From an uncultured Clostridia bacterium (GTDB lineage: Bacteria > Bacillota > Clostridia > Oscillospirales > Ruminococcaceae): a stretch of 25,143 nucleotides of DNA. The notes beneath the pieces are model-generated. The model searched no databases. It was not told where the DNA came from and saw only the letters and a list, made by a program, of their open reading frames with translations. Positions 20,740 to 25,143 of this stretch are shown in pieces (position 1 is the stretch's first letter; each line of letters opens with the position of its first letter). Made by a program: the position numbers and the translations under genes. The DNA lies in the NCBI GenBank assembly GCA_947381875.1, contig CANCXY010000013.1, positions 1-25,143 of the forward strand, given 5' to 3'.

Positions 20740-22098
20740 TTACAGGGTGTCCAGCGGGAGCGGCTCGCCGTCCTGCGCCACCGCCACGCGCCCGCGATAC
20801 GGGGCAAAGGCCGGGATGGACAGAAACGCCTCCGGCTGCTCTGTGTGCATGGGCACAATGACCTTTGGGTCGACTGTCTGGATCAGTTTCGCAATCGTCT
20901 CCACATAGGCGTGGCCGCTGGTGTGCAAATGCTCTATGGGCCGTCCGCCGATAAAGTCGAGCAATGCCGGGTCGGCGTGTTCCGGTTTCAGGTAGCCGTC
21001 CCACATGGAATAGATGATCTGGCCGTCTTTATCAAAAAACTTGTCCCGCAGTTTTTCAAAAGGGGTGGTATACTCTCCCGGATGGGTATTTTTCCGGCTC
21101 AACAGCACGAAACCGTCCCTCCGCATTTCATCTTCTTCAATGGACTGGATATCCAGTGGCTTTTTTAACCGCAAAGCCCTGCCGCGCAAAGCCTCCCACT
21201 TCTGGTGTGCCGGGTCCAGCACCCGTATGGCCGGATGGGTTGGGGATGTCTGATAGTCCGGGAAATTCCCCTTGCGCTCCATCCCTTCCATCGCGGTGAC
21301 AATCAGGCGTGCCTGGTAGAAATCGCAGACAAACGGCATGCCCGCCGGAGTGTTCTGGTAAAACTCCATGATGCTGTCCAGATTGGTGGAGGAGACCAAA
21401 ACAAAATTATATGTATGTTTCTGGAACAGCGCCGCCGCCCGCTCCCCTAACGCCTGTTCTGTCAGCACCGCGCCCTTCTCCCGCGATACCTGCTCCTGTC
21501 CCAGCATGGTGCCCTCGGTGACAAGGATATCCACGCCTTTTGGCACAATAAACGCATGCAAAACTTTCCAAAGCTGTTCTCCCTGGATACCGTGATCCCG
21601 GAAATCCCCGGTAAAGAGGATGCGTTTGCCCGCCGCCTCTATATAGAACATATAGGCGTCCAGAGCGGAGTGGTCTACATACAAAGGGCGGATGGTGACG
21701 CCCGGCACAGGGCGCAGTGCTTTTCCGGGCTGATAAGCAGACATCCCCTTTACAATGGGGAATCCCTTTTCCTGTGTGCCCCGGTCGATATAGGCGGTGA
21801 CGACCATTAAAATCTGCTTTGCCAATGGGCCGATGTACATGGGCAGTTCCGGCATTTTCGCCGCGATTTCCTTATAGAGGTCGCAGTGATCCCCGTGGTA
21901 ATGGGTGAACAACAGAGCGTCGGCGGGGCGGCCGTCCAGTACCTTGTCCAGCAGTTCCGTATCCTTGATGGGTGCGGTATCGTCGGAGCTGGGCAGGTTC
22001 GCGCCCATATCTATGAGGACGCGCCGCCCTCCCATGCTGATTTCCGTACAGCAGCCGCCGATTTGATGAGTGCCGCGATAGATCGTCATCTGTGCCAT
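20740..22098 (-). CDS. Metallo-beta-lactamase-fold hydrolase, RNase J/beta-CASP-like
   Basis: This 452-residue protein has the metal-binding HYHGDH motif (66-71), a further metal ligand in VDHS (His143), Asp165 in GDFRDHG, and C-terminal motifs HTSGHA and PMHTEQPE, as in the RNA-metabolising MBL/beta-CASP group. It begins IYRGTHQIGGCCTEIS, as RNase J-type proteins do. It is shorter than RNase J (about 550 residues) and lacks the C-terminal dimerisation domain, so it is probably a separate nuclease-like clade. A substrate other than RNA cannot be excluded. The ribosome binding site is AGGAGG, with a TATACT box at 22153-22148 on the minus strand. Confidence 0.9.
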   Translation of the reverse strand: MAQMTIYRGTHQIGGCCTEISMGGRRVLIDMGANLPSSDDTAPIKDTELLDKVLDGRPADALLFTHYHGDHCDLYKEIAAKMPELPMYIGPLAKQILMVVTAYIDRGTQEKGFPIVKGMSAYQPGKALRPVPGVTIRPLYVDHSALDAYMFYIEAAGKRILFTGDFRDHGIQGEQLWKVLHAFIVPKGVDILVTEGTMLGQEQVSREKGAVLTEQALGERAAALFQKHTYNFVLVSSTNLDSIMEFYQNTPAGMPFVCDFYQARLIVTAMEGMERKGNFPDYQTSPTHPAIRVLDPAHQKWEALRGRALRLKKPLDIQSIEEDEMRRDGFVLLSRKNTHPGEYTTPFEKLRDKFFDKDGQIIYSMWDGYLKPEHADPALLDFIGGRPIEHLHTSGHAYVETIAKLIQTVDPKVIVPMHTEQPEAFLSIPAFAPYRGRVAVAQDGEPLPLDTL

Positions 22099-22219
22099 GT
22101 TTTTTCCTCCTGTCCGGGCAACCAGGCAGCCCGCTTTGATAGGGAAAAGTATAGCATAGGAGGCAGCAGTTCAATGACAGGCGTATTGTCGGGTGCAGTC
22201 TGGCCGATAAATGTGCGCT

Positions 22220-22756
22220 TTATACACAGCCCTCCCCCTCCTGTTTCAATTCCTCTATCCACGCTTCGATCGCCTGCGCCAAAACATATTGCTGCCGCAA
22301 AACAGCCATACCGGTTTTGGGCACTTCCGGCACGTTTTCCTTTTCCCGAAGGTTTTCCTGTAAGCACGCTTTCAAATCCCGCACATTTTTTTCGATATTG
22401 GCGATACAGGATTTTTGCATGTCCAAAGGCACGTTTTCCAGATTCACGATCACCGCGTTAAAATCCAAAAACATACGGATAGGCTGATTGGAAAGCTCCT
22501 TCATCAGGTGTTCAAATTCCTGCTCACCGCGGGTGGTCAGCGAGTAGACCGCCTTTTCCGGCATATTGTTCTCCCGCACAGGAACACTTTGGAGCAGCCC
22601 TTTTTCCTCTAACTGGATGACCTTTTTGTAGATGGATGGCGTACTGATCTTCACCCATTTGGAAATATTGCGGTATTCCACCAGTTTTTGGATGTCATAG
22701 GCACTCATAGCCTGCTGTCTCAGCATACCGAGGACGATCAAATCTATGGTTGCCAT
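22220..22756 (-). CDS. PadR family transcriptional regulator
   Basis: ATG 22756 follows an AAAGGAG site; a start 27 bases further upstream is less likely. The 178-residue protein has the PadR winged helix at the N-terminus (about 3-80: LIVLGMLRQQAMSAYDIQKL, then TPSIYKKVIQLEEKGLL and the wing PEKAVYSLTTRGEQEF) and a helical C-terminal dimerisation domain (about 95-170). PadR proteins repress neighbouring efflux or stress genes until a small molecule binds. It is divergent from the MATE gene, with two matching dyads between them, so it most likely represses both. Confidence 0.93.
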   Translation of the reverse strand: MATIDLIVLGMLRQQAMSAYDIQKLVEYRNISKWVKISTPSIYKKVIQLEEKGLLQSVPVRENNMPEKAVYSLTTRGEQEFEHLMKELSNQPIRMFLDFNAVIVNLENVPLDMQKSCIANIEKNVRDLKACLQENLREKENVPEVPKTGMAVLRQQYVLAQAIEAWIEELKQEGEGCV

Positions 22757-22776
22757 CAAAAAATCTCCTTTCGCTC

Positions 22777-22805
22777 TTGACAACTACTATAATTTATAGT
22801 ATCAT
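22777..22805 (+). promoter_or_regulatory. Promoter of the MATE gene
   Basis: TTGACA (22777-22782), a 17-base spacer and TATCAT (22800-22805). The first operator dyad fills the spacer. Transcription would start near 22812 and cross the minus-strand promoter. Confidence 0.75.
22785..22801. promoter_or_regulatory. PadR operator 1
   Basis: The core ACTATAATTTATAGT (22786-22800) is a perfect dyad around a central T, with a further T-A pair outside. It lies between the -35 and -10 of the MATE promoter, where a bound repressor would block polymerase. Confidence 0.75.
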
Positions 22806-22817
22806 GTGCTAACGGCA

Positions 22818-22838
22818 GATACTATAAATTATAGTATC
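22818..22838. promoter_or_regulatory. PadR operator 2
   Basis: The core ACTATAAATTATAGT (22821-22835) is the reverse complement of the operator 1 core. The dyad extends to 10 paired bases per side (outer GAT/ATC). It covers the -10 of the padR promoter. The centres of the two operators are 35 bases apart. Confidence 0.78.
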
Positions 22839-22859
22839 CTATATTTCATCCACTGTCAA
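22831..22859 (-). promoter_or_regulatory. Promoter of the padR gene
   Basis: On the minus strand TTGACA (22859-22854), a 17-base spacer and TACTAT (22836-22831). It faces the MATE promoter, and the predicted transcripts overlap by about 12 bases at their 5' ends. Confidence 0.75.
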
Positions 22860-22876
22860 GCGAAAGGAGCGATTTT

Positions 22877-24250
22877 ATGGATGGAAACAAAAAGATGGCG
22901 CTGTTGGGAAGCGCGCCCATTCCCAAGGCTCTCCTGTCTCTGGGCATTCCAACGATGGTCGGCATGCTCATCAACGCGCTCTACAATCTGGCGGACACCT
23001 ACTTTGTGGGCGGCCTGGGCACCGATCCGATGGGAGCGGTCACAGTGGCTTTCCCCCTGGGGCAGGTGATCGTGGGGGTGGGGCTGTTGTTCGGGAACGG
23101 CGGGGCCGCCTATCTCTCCCGACTTTTGGGGCGTGGTGACAGGGACACGGCAAACAAGGCGGCGAGTACCGCCCTGTACAGTAGCGTTGCGGCGGGGGCA
23201 GTCGTTATCCTGTTTTCGGTTCTTTTTCTGAAACCGATTTTGAGGCAGGCTGGCGCAATCGAAAGCGTTATGCCCTATGCCGTCGCCTATGGCCGCATTT
23301 ATATCGTGTTTTCTATTTTCAATGTATTCAATGTCACCATGAACAATATCGTTTCCAGCGAGGGCGCGGCAAAAATGGCAATGTGCGCGCTGATGTCCGG
23401 CGCGGTGCTGAATGTGCTGCTGGACCCGGTTTTCATCTACGGCCTTCGCCTTGGGGTAACAGGCGCGGCAGTCGCGACGGCAATTTCACAAGCCGTTTCC
23501 ACAGCGGTTTATCTAAGCTACATACTGCGGAAAAAGAGCGTGTTCCATTTTAGTGTCAAAGCGTGCCGCTTTGCGAGGGAGGTGATGCCGGAGATTTTGA
23601 AAATCGGTATCCCTACGCTGATTTTCCAGCTTCTGACAAGCCTTTCCATTGGCATGATCAACAACGCAGCGAAAGGATACGGCGGCTCCGCGCTCGCCGC
23701 GATGGGGCCAGTCATAAAAATCATGTCTATGGGCACGCTGATTGTTTTTGGTTTCCTGAAAGGGTTCCAGTCTGTCGCCGGGTTCAGCTATGGAGCCAGG
23801 AAGTTTGACAGACTGCGGGAGGTGATCAAAACCGCGCTTCTTTGGTCTACCGCCTTTTGCGTGATTTTTGGCCTTGCCGCCGCTCTATTTTCCACTCAAA
23901 TTGTCTCGCTGTTCACAAGAGATGATGCGGAGATGGTGCATATCGGCTCTATAGCCCTGCGGGCAAATGGTATATCCTTTTTCCTGTTTGGCTTTTATAC
24001 TGTCTATTCCTTCCTGTTCCTTGTGATGGGAAAAGCTGCGGAAGGGTGTATCCTCGGCGCTTGCCGGCAGGGGATATGCTTTGTACCTGTTATTCTGATA
24101 CTTCCGGCGGTTTGGGGATTGCGCGGCGTCCTCTATGCACAGCCGGTCGCGGATGGCCTTTCAGCAATCGTTACAGCAGTGATGGCAGTTCGGCTCCATA
24201 GGGAATTGCGGGCGGTGGAACGGCTTGGGGATACTTCATCCCAGAAATAG
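22877..24250 (+). CDS. MATE family multidrug efflux transporter
   Basis: This 457-residue protein has about 12 hydrophobic helices in two homologous halves, the normal size and layout of a MATE (multi-antimicrobial extrusion) antiporter, which exports cationic drugs with Na+ or H+. Recognisable stretches are LGIPTMVGMLINALYNLADT (21-40), FPLGQVIVGVGLLFGNGGAA, YLSRLLGRGD and the second-half FLKGFQSVAGFSYGARKFDR, close to the NorM/DinF-type pattern. The AAAGGAG site precedes ATG 22877. Its divergent PadR neighbour and the two operators argue that it is induced by its substrate. It is likely involved in drug or bile salt tolerance. Confidence 0.95.
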   Translation: MDGNKKMALLGSAPIPKALLSLGIPTMVGMLINALYNLADTYFVGGLGTDPMGAVTVAFPLGQVIVGVGLLFGNGGAAYLSRLLGRGDRDTANKAASTALYSSVAAGAVVILFSVLFLKPILRQAGAIESVMPYAVAYGRIYIVFSIFNVFNVTMNNIVSSEGAAKMAMCALMSGAVLNVLLDPVFIYGLRLGVTGAAVATAISQAVSTAVYLSYILRKKSVFHFSVKACRFAREVMPEILKIGIPTLIFQLLTSLSIGMINNAAKGYGGSALAAMGPVIKIMSMGTLIVFGFLKGFQSVAGFSYGARKFDRLREVIKTALLWSTAFCVIFGLAAALFSTQIVSLFTRDDAEMVHIGSIALRANGISFFLFGFYTVYSFLFLVMGKAAEGCILGACRQGICFVPVILILPAVWGLRGVLYAQPVADGLSAIVTAVMAVRLHRELRAVERLGDTSSQK

Positions 24251-24256
24251 AAACAA

Positions 24257-24301
24257 AAACCAGCCCCACGCTGCACAATACGGCATGAGGCTGTTTTCTT
24301 A
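24257..24301 (+). terminator. Candidate intrinsic terminator of the MATE gene
   Basis: CAGCC near 24270 pairs with GGCTG near 24289, helped by flanking A/T pairs with one bulge. TTTTCTTATTT follows. The upper stem is imperfect. Confidence 0.6.
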
Positions 24302-24445
24302 TTTCCCCTGCAACCGTATATCCTCCCCACAGAAGCACAGCGTCTCACAGCTCCCCAGCAGACGCGAGACGACCTTTTCGGTATACCGCCGCTGCAAATC
24401 GGCGTCGTTGATGATATTGCTGGCAGTAATGATATTATCAATCAT
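24299..24445 (-). CDS. Small orphan ORF of 48 residues
   Basis: A minus-strand frame reads MIDNIITASNIINDADLQ, a basic YTEKVVSRLL helix, then CETLCFCGEDIRLQGK and a stop. It has sensible amino-acid composition, three cysteines and a charged helix, but no clear ribosome binding site (AATGGTGTAACAA upstream). It ends next to the MATE terminator. I do not recognise it. It may be a remnant of a larger mobile-element gene, as it sits at the change to AT-rich DNA. Confidence 0.4.
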   Translation of the reverse strand: MIDNIITASNIINDADLQRRYTEKVVSRLLGSCETLCFCGEDIRLQGK

Positions 24446-24499
24446 TTGTTACACCATTCTAATTAAATAGTTTCTTTTTTATTATCTACTGTAACTATT

Positions 24500-25143
24500 T
24501 TATGATTTTCTTTTTTTCATATAGAATTTACAATTTTCTGGCCCAACACACCCCGGAAGCCCAGAAACAGAGCATGTCCCTCTACTTACTTTTCCTCTCT
24601 TTGTATAACATATAAAACTTCTACATGTATCTTCTTTGCTTAATAGTTTTTTTGAGTTCTTTGGAATAAATTTCTCACAGCCTTTTTCTCCCGCATCACA
24701 CCTGGCCTTTTTATAGAGACAAAGACTCTTTCCATAATAGAAACACTTTTTTCCATTCACTCTGGTTATTACACCACTTTGATATTCGTTAGTTTCATTT
24801 TTTGATAGATTTTCTGCTTCTAAATTCACGATCTCTTTTTCTACTACTTTTGGATTTTCTTCTTTCGCATTCTTCTGAAGTACAGCATCTCTCTGGATTT
24901 CTTCAATTACTGGTCGATGAGCACCGCTTTCCTCTCGTTCAATTTCCAAGTCATCAACAATCTTTAACAATTCTTTCAATCTATCTCTAAGGAATATATC
25001 TCCCACCTTTTCACCAACAACCGTGAGAGAAAAATATTGTGGGAGCGATATTTTACTTGAATTGACAGAATTCTTTTTGAAAAAAAAGATTTTATCTTTT
25101 TCTTCTGGATAAAATGCCCCTATTGCAACCACCTCTGAAAAGG
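24500..25143 (-). CDS. AT-rich cysteine-rich protein, partial (5' end outside window)
   Basis: The frame is open from the right window edge to a stop at 24500. A GTG at 25132 is the first possible start inside the window, but it has no proper ribosome binding site, so the gene probably begins outside. About 210 residues are visible. The N-terminal part is hydrophilic and charged, with a Glu/Lys-rich, probably coiled region (RLKELLKIVDDLEIEREE; NAKEENPKVVEKEIVNLEAE). The C-terminal ~85 residues hold nine cysteines in spaced pairs (KKCFYYGKSLC, ARCDAGEKGC, DTCRSFIC, GTCSVSGLPGC, ENCKFY), suggesting zinc binding or disulphides. Codon use is far more AT-rich than in the rest of the window. Function unknown. 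Confidence 0.7.
   Translation of the reverse strand, partial: FSEVVAIGAFYPEEKDKIFFFKKNSVNSSKISLPQYFSLTVVGEKVGDIFLRDRLKELLKIVDDLEIEREESGAHRPVIEEIQRDAVLQKNAKEENPKVVEKEIVNLEAENLSKNETNEYQSGVITRVNGKKCFYYGKSLCLYKKARCDAGEKGCEKFIPKNSKKLLSKEDTCRSFICYTKRGKVSRGTCSVSGLPGCVGPENCKFYMKKRKS

Noticed and set aside
20740..22098. Calling the metallo-hydrolase rnj (RNase J)
   Set aside because: It is about 100 residues too short and lacks the C-terminal domain; only the MBL/beta-CASP-like class is supported.

Overview
The window looks like a chromosomal segment of a GC-rich member of the Clostridia, probably an Oscillospirales (Ruminococcaceae/Oscillospiraceae-type) gut anaerobe. This is an inference from four things: strong AGGAGG-type ribosome binding sites, sigma-A promoters with 17-bp spacers, a Firmicutes-style gene set (split ThrE exporter, PadR-MATE, secreted CAP-domain proteins, TetR-ABC), and two families of short hairpin repeats in the intergenic DNA. 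I found no rRNA, tRNA, CRISPR array, transposase or phage structural genes. The last ~700 bases are sharply AT-rich and look foreign.

Layout. 1-1263: a repeat fragment, a two-helix membrane protein of unknown role and a GNAT acetyltransferase. 1339-4978: a sugar-nucleotide-like operon of two Gfo/Idh/MocA-type proteins (one lacking the usual catalytic residues), a CMP-sugar synthetase-type cytidylyltransferase and a GNAT protein. 4978-6296: a two-gene ThrE-type exporter whose second gene runs into a five-hairpin repeat array. 6380-7987: a membrane-anchored alpha/beta hydrolase convergent with a CHAP-domain enzyme. 8042-9373: rarA. 9710-12041: tandem secreted CAP-domain paralogues. 12217-14908: a membrane GT2 glycosyltransferase and a trigger-factor-like lipoprotein PPIase, both on the minus strand. 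15214-17635: a TetR-ABC-permease operon. 17776-18531: a methyltransferase. 18613-20604: a minus-strand operon of a two-HTH regulator and two unrecognised proteins. 20740-22098: an RNase J/beta-CASP-like metallo-hydrolase. 22220-24250: divergent padR and MATE efflux genes with paired operators. 24299-25143: a small orphan ORF and an AT-rich, cysteine-rich ORF running off the end.

The most striking non-coding features are: (i) an array of five perfect hairpins, each with a three-base loop (6215-6339), with a second copy at 12085-12180 showing compensatory changes and a fragment at 1-51; (ii) a separate CCCGCCC-nnn-GGGCGGG hairpin family (1271, 4036, 4122, 9447) whose flanks differ between copies but stay paired, with two copies arranged head to head as in a BIME; (iii) the padR-MATE intergenic region, an inverted duplication of ribosome binding site, -35 box and operator that yields two face-to-face promoters.

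No single locus is clearly a new defence or metabolic system. The best candidates for undescribed biology are the repeat families, the unequal oxidoreductase pair with the cytidylyltransferase, and the orphan operon at 18613-20604.
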